Under the pieces are notes generated by a model. The model worked only from the letters and a program-made list of their open reading frames with translations, did not search any database and was not told the origin of the DNA. Of a stretch of DNA of 64,000 bases, positions 51,632 through 62,635 are shown piece by piece. This DNA comes from Pseudaquabacterium pictum (GTDB taxonomy: Bacteria > Pseudomonadota > Gammaproteobacteria > Burkholderiales > Burkholderiaceae_C), in NCBI RefSeq assembly GCF_005403045.1, contig NZ_BJCL01000013.1, forward strand, positions 1 to 64,000, read 5' to 3'. The translations under genes were made by a program, and so were the position numbers. Within the stretch, counting starts at the first letter, position 1; each line of letters starts with the position of its first letter.

Positions 51632-52092
51632 GGGCCGGCCACCGCACCCTGCTGGCCGCCGCCCTGGCCGCCCAGCTGTGGCTGGCCGCGCCGGCGGCTG
51701 CCCAGTTGGTGGAGGCCCCGCCCACCGGGCCGGCCGAGGCCGCGCTGTTCCAGGCGCTGGGCCAGCGCGACGGGCTGGGCCAGCTGGCCGACGTGTTCGT
51801 CGACCGGCTGATCGCCGATCCGCGCATCGGCCACCACTTCAAGGGCATCCGCCCGGCGCACCTGAAGAAGCAGATCCCCGACTTCTTCTGCCTGGTGCTG
51901 GGCGGCGGCTGCGCCTACGAGGGCGACACCATGAAGCGCTCGCATGCCGACCTGAAGATCGACCGTGCCGAATTCCTGCGCGTGGTGGAGCTGCTGCAGG
52001 ACAGCATGGACGAACGCGGCATCTCGTTCGCGGTGCAGAACCAGTTCCTGGCGCGGCTGGCGCCGATGCACCGCGACATCATCACCCGCTGA
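51628..52092 (+). CDS. exported group I truncated haemoglobin
   Basis: This 154-residue protein starts at a GTG that overlaps the DUF3034 stop. Residues 1-25 (RTLLAAALAAQLWLAAPAAA) form a signal peptide, so the globin should be periplasmic, unusual for this family. The globin part includes LADVFVDRLIADPRIGHHFK, KKQIPDFFCLVLGGGCAYEG and MKRSHADLKIDRAEF, with the proximal haem ligand at about His106. At the helix B position where group I proteins have FY, this has FV, so the usual Tyr B10 appears to be Val. A gas- or redox-related role is inferred. Confidence 0.82.
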   Translation: MRAGHRTLLAAALAAQLWLAAPAAAQLVEAPPTGPAEAALFQALGQRDGLGQLADVFVDRLIADPRIGHHFKGIRPAHLKKQIPDFFCLVLGGGCAYEGDTMKRSHADLKIDRAEFLRVVELLQDSMDERGISFAVQNQFLARLAPMHRDIITR

Positions 52093-52097
52093 CCGGC

Positions 52098-52673
52098 TCA
52101 GACCAGCTGGCAGGCCTCCTCGAAGGCCAGGCGCGGGTTGCGCGGGAACAGCTTGGACGCATCGCCCTGGCCGAGGGTGCAGATGAAGTTGGTCTTGACC
52201 GCCGTGCCGGCCCAGAAGGCAGCGTCCAGCTTGGCCGCGTCGAAGCCGCTCATCGGGCCGCAATCCAGGCCCAGCGCACGCGCCGCCAGGATCAGGTAAC
52301 CGCCCTGCAGGCTGCTGTTGCGGAAGGCCGATTCCTGGATGGCCGCGGGCTTGCCGGCGAACCAGGCGCGCGCATCGGCATGCGGAAACAGCTGTGGCAG
52401 CTTCTCATGGAATTCCAGGTCCATGCCGACGATCACCGTCACCGGCGCCTGGGTGACCTTGGCCGCGTTGCCGGCCGACACGCAGCCCAGCAGCCGGGCC
52501 TTGGCCTCGGCCGAGCGCACGAACTGGAAGCGCGCCGGGCAGCTGTTGGCCGCCGTCGGGCCGAACTTCAGCAGGTCGTAGAGCTGGCGCAGGGTGTCGT
52601 CGCTCACCGGCGTGGGCAGGTAGCCGTTCTGGGTGCGGGCGTCGGTGAAGAGTTGGGCGGTGGTCAGGGTCAT
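52098..52673 (-). CDS. RutE-type malonic semialdehyde reductase / nitroreductase
   Basis: This is a 191-residue FMN nitroreductase-fold protein. [20 protein letters not shown] with FVRS is the conserved FMN-contacting stretch, followed by [20 protein letters not shown] and [20 protein letters not shown] with PMSGFD. The pattern matches the RutE/HadB group, which reduces malonic semialdehyde to 3-hydroxypropionate in pyrimidine degradation. No other rut gene is here, so a general nitroreductase role is also possible. It is divergent from the DUF1841 gene and convergent with the haemoglobin gene. Confidence 0.87.
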   Translation of the reverse strand: MTLTTAQLFTDARTQNGYLPTPVSDDTLRQLYDLLKFGPTAANSCPARFQFVRSAEAKARLLGCVSAGNAAKVTQAPVTVIVGMDLEFHEKLPQLFPHADARAWFAGKPAAIQESAFRNSSLQGGYLILAARALGLDCGPMSGFDAAKLDAAFWAGTAVKTNFICTLGQGDASKLFPRNPRLAFEEACQLV

Positions 52674-52719
52674 GGGATCTCGGTGGAGCAAGCACAGCGC
52701 TTGGGCCGACAATTGTGGG

Positions 52720-53151
52720 ATGTTCCAGCCCTCCCAGCACGATGTGCGCCGCTTCTTCTGCGACACCTGGCGCAAGCAGCAGCAAGGCCTGCCGCTGACC
52801 CCGATGGAGGCCATGGCCGCCGACTGGGTGACCGAGCACCCCGAGTACCACGCCGACCTGGCCGACGTGGATGCCGCGGTGGCCGCCAGCTACAGCGTCG
52901 AAGACGGCCGCACCAACCCGTTCCTGCACCTGGCCATGCACCTGAGCATTGCCGAGCAGTGCAGCATCGACCAGCCCACCGGCATCCGCCAGGCGGTGGC
53001 CCTGCTGGCCGCACGCCGCAATGCCCTGCACCAGGCCCACCACGAGGTGATGGAATGCCTGGGCGAGATGATCTGGTCCAGCCAGCGCAGCGGCCTGCCG
53101 CCCGATGGCCAGGCCTACATCGACGCGGTGCGCCGGCGGGCGACGTCCTGA
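52720..53151 (+). CDS. DUF1841 family protein
   Basis: This 143-residue soluble protein of unknown function begins [20 protein letters not shown]. It has [40 protein letters not shown] and [20 protein letters not shown], the conserved DUF1841 segments. The histidine-rich pattern ([16 protein letters not shown]) might bind metal, which is a guess. ATG 52720 has no clear ribosome-binding site. It ends 3 bp from the stop of the convergent copper-chaperone gene. Confidence 0.88.
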   Translation: MFQPSQHDVRRFFCDTWRKQQQGLPLTPMEAMAADWVTEHPEYHADLADVDAAVAASYSVEDGRTNPFLHLAMHLSIAEQCSIDQPTGIRQAVALLAARRNALHQAHHEVMECLGEMIWSSQRSGLPPDGQAYIDAVRRRATS

Positions 53152-53154
53152 GGT

Positions 53155-53346
53155 TCAGGCCGGCGCGTAACCCTCTTCGGTCAGCGCCGCGGTGAAGGCC
53201 GCGGCCGGCTGGGTGGACTCGATGCGCACCTGGTGCGAGGCCAGGTCGATCTGCAGCGTGGCCTGGCCGTCGACCTGCTTGACGGTCTCGGTGACGGTGC
53301 GCACGCAGTGGCCACAGGTCATGGTGGGGAGGGTGAGTTCGATCAT
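53155..53346 (-). CDS. CopZ-like heavy-metal-binding chaperone
   Basis: This 63-residue ferredoxin-like HMA domain has its metal site at LPTMTCGHCVRTVTETVKQV (MTCGHC), with the fold ending in LTEEGYAPA. This is the size of bacterial CopZ and Atx1-like copper carriers. It is divergent from a copper-type P-ATPase, with only 60 bp between the two start codons. It most likely delivers Cu(I) to that pump. I saw no CueR-type palindrome in the shared region. Confidence 0.9.
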   Translation of the reverse strand: MIELTLPTMTCGHCVRTVTETVKQVDGQATLQIDLASHQVRIESTQPAAAFTAALTEEGYAPA

Positions 53347-53406
53347 GGTGGCTCCGGAGTGTGCTGGCGCAAAGTGCGATTCTGCGCCCGGGACTAGGAT
53401 GCGCCG

Positions 53407-55842
<2,436 letters not shown>

Positions 55843-55848
55843 GGCGGC

Positions 55849-57168
55849 TCAGGTGCGGCCGCGGCGCGCCGCCTCGTCGCCGGCCCACAGCGTATCCAGC
55901 TGCGCAAACTTCCAGCGTCCGGCGGGCTCTCGGTCGGTGATCTTGTCGGGCGCACCCTGCGACAGGTCGAGCACCTGCGGACGGATCGGCAGCTGGCGGT
56001 CGAGGTCGAAGAACACCTTCACGATCGGCGTGGTCAGCGCGCTGGGATTCTGTTCCATCACCACGGCCAGCCGGCGCGAGGCCAGCCGCACCAGCGAGCC
56101 GTTGGGGTAGATGCCCAGGCTGCGCACGAAGTGGCGGAAGATGGTGTCGTCGAAGTGGCCCTTCCACGAGGCCATGCGCGCCATCGACTCGGCCGGATCC
56201 CAGCCGGCCTTGTAGGGCCGGTTGGAGGTGACGGCGTCGTAGACATCGCAGATGGCGCCCATGCGGGCAAAGGTGCTGATGCGATCGGCCGGCAGCTTGT
56301 GCGGGTAGCCGGTGCCGTCCATGCGTTCATGGTGGTGCAGGCAGACATCCATCGCCACCTCGCTGGCGCCGCGGGCCTCCTGCAGCATCTGCCAGCCACG
56401 CACGGGATGGGTGCGGATGACGTCGAACTCTGCATCGGTCAGTTTGGCCGGCTTGTTCAGGATGGTCAGCGGCATCGCTGCCTTGCCCAGATCATGCAGC
56501 AGGCCGGCCAGGCCGGCTTCGCGGCAATTGGCGTCGTCCATGCCCATCTGGTGGCCCAGCGCCACCATCAGCGCGCACACCGCCACCGAGTGCATGTAGG
56601 AGTAGTCGTCGGCCGTCTTCAGCCGCGCCAGGCTGACCAGTGCGCCCGGGTTGCGGAACACCGACTGGGTGATGTCGTCGACCAGCGGCCCGCAGCGCTC
56701 GGCCTCCAGCGCCTTGCCCAGCCGGGCTTCGGCAAACAGGCCGGTCACCACCTCGCGCGAGCGCTCGCACAGGCGGGCGGCCTCGCGGAGTTCCTCGTCC
56801 ATGGCCACGCGGGCCGGGCGAGGCGCGGGTGCAGGTGCGGGTGCAGGCGTGGAAGCTGCGGCGGGCGGCGCCGGCGGCGGGCTGACGGTGGTCGGCACAG
56901 CGGGCGCCGCCGTTGCCGGGGCTGGCGGCGGCGGCAATGCAGCGCTGGCCGGTGGCGCACCATCGGTCTGCACGTCCAGACCGCGCTCGGGGTCGATCCA
57001 GCATTCACGCACCGGGCTGTCCAGCAGGCGCTGCAGGTCGCCCGGATCCTTCAGCACGAAGCGCGTCTTCCAGAACGGGTGGTCGAGCCAGTTGCCTTCC
57101 AGCGCGTGCAGGAACACACCCAGCCGCAGCTGGGACACCTGCACCTTCTTCAGTGACGACGCGCCCAT
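55849..57168 (-). CDS. HD-GYP domain cyclic-di-GMP phosphodiesterase
   Basis: From ATG 57168 this is a 439-residue protein. Residues 1-50 (SLKKVQVSQLRLGVFLHALE, with LDHPFWKTRFVL) match the DUF3391 domain. A Pro/Ala-rich linker (about 75-125) precedes the HD-GYP domain (about 180-370). YSYMHSVAVCALMVALGHQM supplies a conserved His, and LAGLLHDLGKAAMPLTILNK holds the HD pair. HHHERMDGTGYPHKLPADR contains the intact GYP motif, and MGAICDVYDAVTSNRPYKAG completes the site. All metal ligands appear present, so cleavage of cyclic di-GMP is expected. An alternative ATG at 57204 lies inside a hairpin. Confidence 0.9.
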   Translation of the reverse strand: MGASSLKKVQVSQLRLGVFLHALEGNWLDHPFWKTRFVLKDPGDLQRLLDSPVRECWIDPERGLDVQTDGAPPASAALPPPPAPATAAPAVPTTVSPPPAPPAAASTPAPAPAPAPRPARVAMDEELREAARLCERSREVVTGLFAEARLGKALEAERCGPLVDDITQSVFRNPGALVSLARLKTADDYSYMHSVAVCALMVALGHQMGMDDANCREAGLAGLLHDLGKAAMPLTILNKPAKLTDAEFDVIRTHPVRGWQMLQEARGASEVAMDVCLHHHERMDGTGYPHKLPADRISTFARMGAICDVYDAVTSNRPYKAGWDPAESMARMASWKGHFDDTIFRHFVRSLGIYPNGSLVRLASRRLAVVMEQNPSALTTPIVKVFFDLDRQLPIRPQVLDLSQGAPDKITDREPAGRWKFAQLDTLWAGDEAARRGRT

Positions 57169-57202
57169 GGATGGAGGGATTGTCCGTGCCGCCGTGTCGG
57201 GC

Positions 57203-57220
57203 ATGCCTGCGAACAGGCAT
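57203..57220 (-). promoter_or_regulatory. hairpin at the alternative start of the HD-GYP gene
   Basis: ATGCCTG (57203-57209), loop CGAA, CAGGCAT (57214-57220) is a perfect 7-bp stem. On the RNA (minus strand) the loop reads UUCG, a stable tetraloop type. The possible start codon at 57204 falls in the stem. If the true start is 57168, the hairpin is part of the leader, just after the terminator of the upstream gene. Confidence 0.45.
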
Positions 57221-57221
57221 C

Positions 57222-57247
57222 AAAAAAGCCGCAGATTGCTGCGGCTT
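57222..57247 (-). terminator. intrinsic terminator of the cytochrome c gene
   Basis: Read on the minus strand, AAGCCGCAG (57247-57239), loop CAAT, CTGCGGCTT (57234-57226) is a perfect 9-bp stem followed by a T-run (57227-57222). It lies 29 bp after the cytochrome c stop. Confidence 0.9.
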
Positions 57248-57276
57248 CTTGCTGGCGGGCGCAGGCAGCAGGCTGG

Positions 57277-57969
57277 TCAGCGGAAGCGGCTTTGCGGCAC
57301 CACGCGCAGGTCGCCGGGCAACGAGGCCAGGTACTGCGCCATCTGCTTCAGTTCCTGGTTGGTGAAGGTCAGCTTCTTCTTGCCGTCAGCCTCTTGCACC
57401 ACTTGCGCACGCATGGTGGCGTTGTTGCGGCCCAGGTGCGGGTTGCCGTCGGTGTGGTACGACTTGAGCGCCGAGTACAGGTAGTCGGCATGCTGCCCGG
57501 CCAAGCGCGGATAGGCGGGGTCGAGCGGGGCGCTGAAGTTGGCGCCATGGCAGGCCACGCAGGCGGCCATGCGGTCCTTCAGGTTGTCGGGCACCGGCTT
57601 GGCCAGCGCGGCGGGGGCGGGCGTGCCCACACCCTTGGCCTGCTGCTCGTAGAACGCGCCGAGGTCGGCCATGTCCTGCTCGGTCAGCGAGGCGGCGATG
57701 CCACGCATGGTGGGATGCTTGCGGTCGCCCTTCTGGTAGGCCACCAGTGAGGCGACGATGTACTTGGAACCCTGGCCCGCGATCATCGGCACCTTGTAGA
57801 CCTCGGGGAAGGAGGACTGGTAGCCGACGATGCCGTGGCAGCCGATGCACATGGCGGCCTTGGCGGCACCCTTGGCCGCATCACCGGCAGCCGGGGCCTG
57901 GGCCTGCGCGGCGGTGCCGACACCGGCCAGGGCCAGCAGCAGGGGAAGCAGGGAAAACGCGTTGTTCAT
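57277..57969 (-). CDS. exported di-haem cytochrome c (c4-like)
   Basis: This 230-residue periplasmic protein has a signal peptide (about residues 1-24, ending AQAQA). Two class I haem sites are visible: KAAMCIGCHGIVGYQSSFPE near residue 43 and MAACVACHGANFSAPLDPAY near 138. Each domain has a methionine candidate for the sixth ligand (HPTMRGIAASLTEQD and NATMRAQVVQEADG). Two fused cytochrome c domains of about 100 residues fit cytochrome c4, an electron carrier to terminal oxidases. It is transcribed divergently from the MoxR gene and ends in a strong terminator. Confidence 0.93.
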   Translation of the reverse strand: MNNAFSLLPLLLALAGVGTAAQAQAPAAGDAAKGAAKAAMCIGCHGIVGYQSSFPEVYKVPMIAGQGSKYIVASLVAYQKGDRKHPTMRGIAASLTEQDMADLGAFYEQQAKGVGTPAPAALAKPVPDNLKDRMAACVACHGANFSAPLDPAYPRLAGQHADYLYSALKSYHTDGNPHLGRNNATMRAQVVQEADGKKKLTFTNQELKQMAQYLASLPGDLRVVPQSRFR

Positions 57970-58081
57970 TGTCTGGCGGGCAGGATGGATCGCTGGTGGA
58001 CGGGCCCAGGCAACGGACCCCGCCGCGCCTATACCCAGGGCCCCGGCGCCGCCTTGCTGGGCGTCAACCGGGTGACTTTTG

Positions 58082-58104
58082 ATTATAGAGGCCACCCCTA
58101 TACT
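58082..58104. promoter_or_regulatory. possible back-to-back -10 boxes between cytochrome c and moxR
   Basis: TATAAT is read on the minus strand at 58087-58082 (towards cytochrome c), and TATACT on the plus strand at 58099-58104 (towards the MoxR gene). Neither has a convincing -35 box; the plus-strand best is TTTTGA at 58077-58082. The stretch is A/T-rich against the surrounding sequence. Confidence 0.35.
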
Positions 58105-58179
58105 GGCCTGACACCGCCGGGACCACCGGACCCGCTGCCCCTTCACCCCTTGCCTCGGCCCATGCCGGCCGCACCCGCC

Positions 58180-59034
58180 ATGAAGTTCCAAGGATCGGAC
58201 AACTACGTCGCCACGCAGGACCTGATGCTGGCCGTCAACGCCGCCATCACGCTCAAGCGCCCCCTGCTGGTGAAGGGCGAGCCCGGCACCGGCAAGACCA
58301 TGCTGGCCGAGGAAGTGTCGGCCGCGCTGGGCCTGCCGCTGCTGCAGTGGCATGTGAAGAGCACCACCAAGGCCCAGCAGGGCCTGTACGAATACGACGC
58401 GGTGAGCCGCCTGCGCGACAGCCAGCTGGCCGATGATGAAAGCGTGCAGAAGGTGCGCAACATCAGCAACTACATCGTCAAGGGCGTGCTGTGGCAGGCC
58501 TTCACCAGCGAGACACCGGTGGCGCTGCTGATCGACGAGATCGACAAGGCCGACATCGAGTTCCCGAACGACCTGCTGCGCGAACTGGACCGCATGGAGT
58601 TCTACGTCTACGAGACGCGTGAACTGGTCAAGGCCAAGCACCGGCCGGTGGTGTTCATCACCAGCAACAACGAGAAGGAGCTGCCCGACGCCTTCCTGCG
58701 CCGCTGCTTCTTCCACTACATCAAGTTCCCCGATGCCGACACGATGAAGAGCATCGTCGACGTGCATTTCCCCGGCCTGAAGAAGGAGCTGCTGACCGCG
58801 GCGATGAAGACCTTCTACGACGTGCGCAACCTGCCGGGTCTCAAGAAGAAGCCCAGCACCAGCGAGCTGCTGGACTGGCTGAAGCTGCTGGTGGCCGAGG
58901 ACATCCCGCTGGAAGCCCTGCAGAGCAAGGACGAGAAGGTGGCCGTGCCGCCGCTGGTGGGCGCGCTGCTGAAGAACGAACAGGACGTGACCCTGTTCGA
59001 GAAGCTGGTGTTCATGCAGCGCCACAACCGCTGA
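58180..59034 (+). CDS. MoxR/CoxD-type AAA+ ATPase
   Basis: This is a 284-residue AAA+ chaperone-like ATPase. ATG 58180 gives MKFQGSDNYVATQDLMLAVN. Walker A is LLVKGEPGTGKTMLAEEV, Walker B is VALLIDEIDKADIEFPNDLL, and the sensor region is PVVFITSNNEKELPDAFLRR with the arginine fingers. The helix-2 insert HVKSTTKAQQGLYEYDAVSR is typical of MoxR. A start at 58162 would add six residues. Such proteins usually work with a VWA-domain partner encoded next to them. Here the next gene is instead a small membrane protein. Confidence 0.92.
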   Translation: MKFQGSDNYVATQDLMLAVNAAITLKRPLLVKGEPGTGKTMLAEEVSAALGLPLLQWHVKSTTKAQQGLYEYDAVSRLRDSQLADDESVQKVRNISNYIVKGVLWQAFTSETPVALLIDEIDKADIEFPNDLLRELDRMEFYVYETRELVKAKHRPVVFITSNNEKELPDAFLRRCFFHYIKFPDADTMKSIVDVHFPGLKKELLTAAMKTFYDVRNLPGLKKKPSTSELLDWLKLLVAEDIPLEALQSKDEKVAVPPLVGALLKNEQDVTLFEKLVFMQRHNR

Positions 59035-59038
59035 GGCC

Positions 59039-59272
59039 ATGGCCGAGCCCGGTGCCAAGCAACTGCTGAGCGACGGCCTGGCCGACGCGCTGGGCTTCCT
59101 GGGTGGCGGCCTGGCCGGCTGGCAGCTGGGCCGCTGGCTGGGCGTGGACATCACCACCGCCAGTGGCGTCAATGCCCACACGCTGCTGGGCTGGGTGCTG
59201 CTGCTGGCCGGCCTGGGCGCCGGCAAGTGGGCCTCATTGCGCTGGCGTGCCCGGCGTTCGTCGCAACCCTGA
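59039..59272 (+). CDS. small membrane protein of unknown function
   Basis: This 77-residue protein starts 4 bp after the MoxR gene. It has two hydrophobic segments (LADALGFLGGGLAGWQLGRW and LLGWVLLLAGLGAGKWASL) and a basic tail (RWRARRSSQP), so the C-terminus is likely cytoplasmic. Glycine-rich helices suggest helix packing. I do not recognise the family. The tight spacing to moxR and to the following GNAT gene suggests one transcript. Confidence 0.6.
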   Translation: MAEPGAKQLLSDGLADALGFLGGGLAGWQLGRWLGVDITTASGVNAHTLLGWVLLLAGLGAGKWASLRWRARRSSQP

Positions 59273-59285
59273 CCTGACCTGCGCC

Positions 59286-59888
59286 ATGGCCCTGCCCCGC
59301 ATCACCGAAACCGTCACCCTGCAGGGCCAGCATGTGCGGCTGGAGCCGCTGCGGCCCGACCACGGCCCGGCGCTGGCCGAGGCGGCCCGCGACGGCGAGT
59401 TGTGGAAGCTCTGGTACACCGCGATCCCCGCGCCCGAAGGCGTGGATGCCGAGATCCAGCGCCGCCTGGGCCTGCACGCGGCCGGCAGCATGCTGCCGTT
59501 TGCGGTGCTCGACGCCACCGGCACGCCGGTGGGCATGACCACCTACATGAACATCGACAACGCCCACCAGCGGGTCGAGATCGGCTCCACCTGGTATGCG
59601 GCGCGGGTGCAGCGCAGCCCGCTGAACACGGAAGCCAAGCGCCTGCTGCTGGCCCATGCCTTCGAGCAGCTGCAGTGCATCGCGGTCGAGTTCCGCACCC
59701 ACCGCTTCAACCACCAGAGCCGCCGCGCCATCGAGCGCCTGGGCGCACAGCTGGACGGCATCCTGCGCAACCACCAGCGCGCCAGCAATGGCACGCTGCG
59801 CGACACCGTGGTCTACAGCATCACCGCCGATGAATGGCCGACGGTGCGCACCCATCTCGACTTCCAGCTCAGCCGCCCGCGCGGCTGA
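59286..59888 (+). CDS. GNAT family N-acetyltransferase
   Basis: This 200-residue acetyltransferase is of the RimJ/RimL-like group. LQGQHVRLEPLRPDHGPALA is the N-terminal strand pair, and VEIGSTWYAARVQRSPLNTE with KRLLLAHAFEQLQCIAVEFR covers the acetyl-CoA site and following helix. HRFNHQSRRAIERLGAQLDG is the usual C-terminal motif. ATG 59286 follows the small membrane protein gene after 13 bp. The substrate is unknown; related enzymes modify ribosomal proteins or small amines. Confidence 0.9.
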   Translation: MALPRITETVTLQGQHVRLEPLRPDHGPALAEAARDGELWKLWYTAIPAPEGVDAEIQRRLGLHAAGSMLPFAVLDATGTPVGMTTYMNIDNAHQRVEIGSTWYAARVQRSPLNTEAKRLLLAHAFEQLQCIAVEFRTHRFNHQSRRAIERLGAQLDGILRNHQRASNGTLRDTVVYSITADEWPTVRTHLDFQLSRPRG

Positions 59889-59892
59889 TGCG

Positions 59893-59910
59893 GGCGTTCA
59901 GCTGAACGCC
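59893..59910. terminator. perfect 18-bp palindrome over the monooxygenase stop codon
   Basis: GGCGTTCAG followed directly by CTGAACGCC (59893-59910) is a perfect palindrome with no spacer. The stop codon of the minus-strand monooxygenase gene (59898-59900) lies within it, and the GNAT gene ends 5 bp before it. As RNA it could form a stem with a tight loop on either strand. Confidence 0.45.
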
Positions 59911-61685
59911 AACCCCTCGAACCGCCCGCTGCTGCGCCAGCCGGCCAGGTACTGGAAGTAGGCGCTGGGCCCGGCCGGATAGCCCACGGCCAGACGCGAG
60001 GCTGCTGTCGGCGCCTGGCCCTCGTTGTTGTAGTAGCCGGGCGTGCAGTCGGGCCCGCCGATCATCCGCCCCGGGCCGCTGAGCAGCAGCTGCACCCAGG
60101 CGTCCTGCGCGGCTTGCGTCACCTCCACACGCCGTTGGCCCCGGTCCAGCGCATGGCGCACGATGGTGGCGATGGTGCGGCCTGATTCGGTCAGGTTGTG
60201 CGGCACGTTGGAGATCAGGTTGGCGCCCTGGGTGGGCTGCACGAAGAAGGCATTCGGAAAGCCATGCACATGCACGCCGTGCAGGCTGCGCATGCCGTCG
60301 GCCCAGGCGTCCGACAGCTTCAGTCCATCACGCCCCACCAGGTCGAAGCCCGACCGCGCCGTGTAGGGCGTGCCGACCTCGAAGCCCGACGCATAGACGA
60401 TGCAGTCCACCTCGTACTGCACGCCCGCCACCACCGGCCCGCGTGCGGTGATGCGCTCGACGCCGCGGCCGTCGGTGTCGACCAGATGGCAGTTCGGCTG
60501 GTTGAAGGCCTGCAGGTAGGCATCGTGGAAGCAGGGCCGCTTGCACAGCTGGCGGTACCAGGCCTTCAGCGCCTGGGCGGTGGCCGGGTCGTGCACCTCG
60601 GCATCCACCCGGGCGCGGATGGCGTTCATCTTCTCGTGGTCGGCCTCCTCGAAGGCCGCCAGCATCGATTGCGGCGTGCGCTGCTCGGGCGGCAGGCTGA
60701 CCACCTTGGCACGGATGCGCCGGGCCAGTTCGGTCCAGCCGTCCTGCACCAGGTCCTCGCGGGCGTTGCCGCCGGCCTGGTTGGCGGTGAAGTTCTCCAG
60801 CCAGCGCTGCTGCCAGCCGGGCGTGGCGATGCTGGTGAACCAGTCGGGGTCGATCGGCCCGTTGTTGCGCACATCCACCGACGAGGGCGTGCGCTGGAAC
60901 ACATGCAGCGACCCGCAGGCCCGCGCCAAATGCGGCACGCACTGCACCGCGGTGGCGCCAGTGCCGATCAGCGCCACCCGCTTGTCGGCCAGCTTGTCCA
61001 TCAGCGCACCGGACGGATCACCACCGGTGTAGGCATAGTCCCAGCGGCTGGTGTGGAAGGCATGGCCGGCAAAGCTGTCGATGCCAGGGATGCCCGGCAG
61101 CTTGGGCACATGCAGCGGCCCGGTGCCCAGGCCGATGAAGTCGGCCGTGAAGTCATCGCCGCGGTCGGTGCGGATGCGCCAGTGGGCGGCGGCCTCGTCC
61201 CAGCGCAGGTCCTGCACCTGGGTGTGGAACAGCGCCCGCTCCTGCAGGCCGTACTGCGTGCCGATGCGCTGGCACTGCGCCAGGATCTCGGGCGCGTGGG
61301 CGTACTTCTCGGTGGGCCGGTGGCCGGTTTCCTCCAGCAGCGGCAGGTAGACCATCGACGCGGTGTCGCACTGCGCGCCGGGGTAGCGGTTCCAGTACCA
61401 GGTGCCGCCGAAGCCACCGCCCTTCTCGAGGATGCAGACATCGTCCACGCCCGCTTCCACCAGCCGCGCGCCGGTCACCAGGCCAGCGAAGCCGCCGCCG
61501 ATGAAGGCGAAGCGCACATGGCCGGTCTTGGGCGCCCGCTCGGTGCGCGGGGTGTAAGGATCGTCGGTGGGCAGGTGGCCGGCCAGCGGCAGGTATTGCG
61601 CATTGCCGTCGGGGCGCAGGCGCTTGTCGCGCTCGGCGCGGTAACGCGCCAGCAGCGCGGCCTTGTCGAGGGTGGTGTCTGCCAT
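59898..61685 (-). CDS. Baeyer-Villiger-type flavin monooxygenase
   Basis: This 595-residue FAD/NADPH monooxygenase has a first Rossmann motif at [20 protein letters not shown] (about 59-78) and a second at [17 protein letters not shown] (about 238-254). Between them is the Baeyer-Villiger fingerprint [12 protein letters not shown] (205-216), which matches FxGxxxHxxxW(P/D). The sequence [20 protein letters not shown] is also typical of cyclohexanone- and phenylacetone-type enzymes. Ketone-to-ester oxidation is expected, with substrate unknown. An SDR oxidoreductase gene lies 5 bp upstream, so an alcohol to ketone to ester sequence is a reasonable inference. Confidence 0.92.
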   Translation of the reverse strand: MADTTLDKAALLARYRAERDKRLRPDGNAQYLPLAGHLPTDDPYTPRTERAPKTGHVRFAFIGGGFAGLVTGARLVEAGVDDVCILEKGGGFGGTWYWNRYPGAQCDTASMVYLPLLEETGHRPTEKYAHAPEILAQCQRIGTQYGLQERALFHTQVQDLRWDEAAAHWRIRTDRGDDFTADFIGLGTGPLHVPKLPGIPGIDSFAGHAFHTSRWDYAYTGGDPSGALMDKLADKRVALIGTGATAVQCVPHLARACGSLHVFQRTPSSVDVRNNGPIDPDWFTSIATPGWQQRWLENFTANQAGGNAREDLVQDGWTELARRIRAKVVSLPPEQRTPQSMLAAFEEADHEKMNAIRARVDAEVHDPATAQALKAWYRQLCKRPCFHDAYLQAFNQPNCHLVDTDGRGVERITARGPVVAGVQYEVDCIVYASGFEVGTPYTARSGFDLVGRDGLKLSDAWADGMRSLHGVHVHGFPNAFFVQPTQGANLISNVPHNLTESGRTIATIVRHALDRGQRRVEVTQAAQDAWVQLLLSGPGRMIGGPDCTPGYYNNEGQAPTAASRLAVGYPAGPSAYFQYLAGWRSSGRFEGLAFS

Positions 61686-61690
61686 GGTGC

Positions 61691-62635
61691 TCAGCCCCGG
61701 GGGGTGTTGGCGTCGCGCCAGGCGGCGGCAAAGGCGGGTTCGTAGGCGGCTTCGGGGTCGGCGCGCACCATGGCGTCGAGCCGCTGCGCATCGTCGCCCA
61801 CCAGCACCCGCCAGCGGTCGGTGCGCACGGCATCCAGAATGGTGGTGGCGGCCTGGTCCGCCGTGGTGGGCGCCTTGTCGCGGAAATCGATCGCCCGCTG
61901 GTGCATCAGCTGGCGGATGGCGTCATCGGGCAGATCGGCCACCGGCGCACCGGCCTTGACCATGCGGGCACGCATCACCGCCACCTGCTCAGGCGTGAGC
62001 TGCCGTGCGTCGTAGGTGTTCAGCGCGATCGACGTGCCCACATGCCCCGGCATCACCAGCACGCAGCCCACATGCGGCGCGTTCACCCGCAGGTCGGTGA
62101 GCAGCGCCTCGGTGAAGCCCTTCACCGCGAACTTGGCCGCGCTGTAGGCGGTGTGCGGCACGTCCGGCCCCAGGCTGGCCCAGAAACCGTTGACGCTGCT
62201 GACGTTGACGATGCAGCCCACTGGGCTGGCCACCAGCAGCGGGAGGAAAGCGCGGGCGCAGAAGTAGACGCCGAACCAGTCGACGTTGAAGGTTCGCTCC
62301 CAGTCGGCGCGCCCGCCGGTGACGAAGCTGCCGCCACCCGCCGTGCCGGCGTTGTTGAACAGCAGGTGGATGTGGTCGGCGGCATGCTCGGCGCGCACTG
62401 CATCGCGGAAGGCCAGCACGGCCTGTTCGTCGCTGACATCGGCCACGCAGGTGCTCACCCGCGTGCCGGCAGGCGCGGCGGCCAGGCACAGGCTGCGCGT
62501 TTCGGCCATCGCGGCGGCCGATACATCGCACAGGGCCAGGTGCACACCCTGGGCGCTGAGCTGCAGCGCCAGCGCCCGGCCGATGCCGGTGCCACCGCCG
62601 GTCAACACCGCCAACTGTCCGGCTTCGATCTGCAT
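61691..62635 (-). CDS. SDR family oxidoreductase
   Basis: This 314-residue classical short-chain dehydrogenase has the NAD(P)-binding motif AVLTGGGTGIGRALALQLSA, DVSDEQ, LLFNNAGTAGGGSF and the catalytic set VNVSSVNGFWA (Ser) and TAYSAAKFAVKGF (Tyr and Lys). A C-terminal extension of about 60 residues goes beyond the usual 250. ATG 62635 was chosen because upstream sequence is not conserved. The gene ends 5 bp before the monooxygenase start, so the two are co-transcribed. It is divergent from the S9 peptidase gene. Confidence 0.93.
   Translation of the reverse strand: MQIEAGQLAVLTGGGTGIGRALALQLSAQGVHLALCDVSAAAMAETRSLCLAAAPAGTRVSTCVADVSDEQAVLAFRDAVRAEHAADHIHLLFNNAGTAGGGSFVTGGRADWERTFNVDWFGVYFCARAFLPLLVASPVGCIVNVSSVNGFWASLGPDVPHTAYSAAKFAVKGFTEALLTDLRVNAPHVGCVLVMPGHVGTSIALNTYDARQLTPEQVAVMRARMVKAGAPVADLPDDAIRQLMHQRAIDFRDKAPTTADQAATTILDAVRTDRWRVLVGDDAQRLDAMVRADPEAAYEPAFAAAWRDANTPRG

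Noticed and set aside
53347-53406. CueR operator between the copper chaperone and copA
   Set aside because: No ACCTTCC-type dyad and no 19-bp spaced promoter is present; the only dyad (GCTCCGGAG) is too short.
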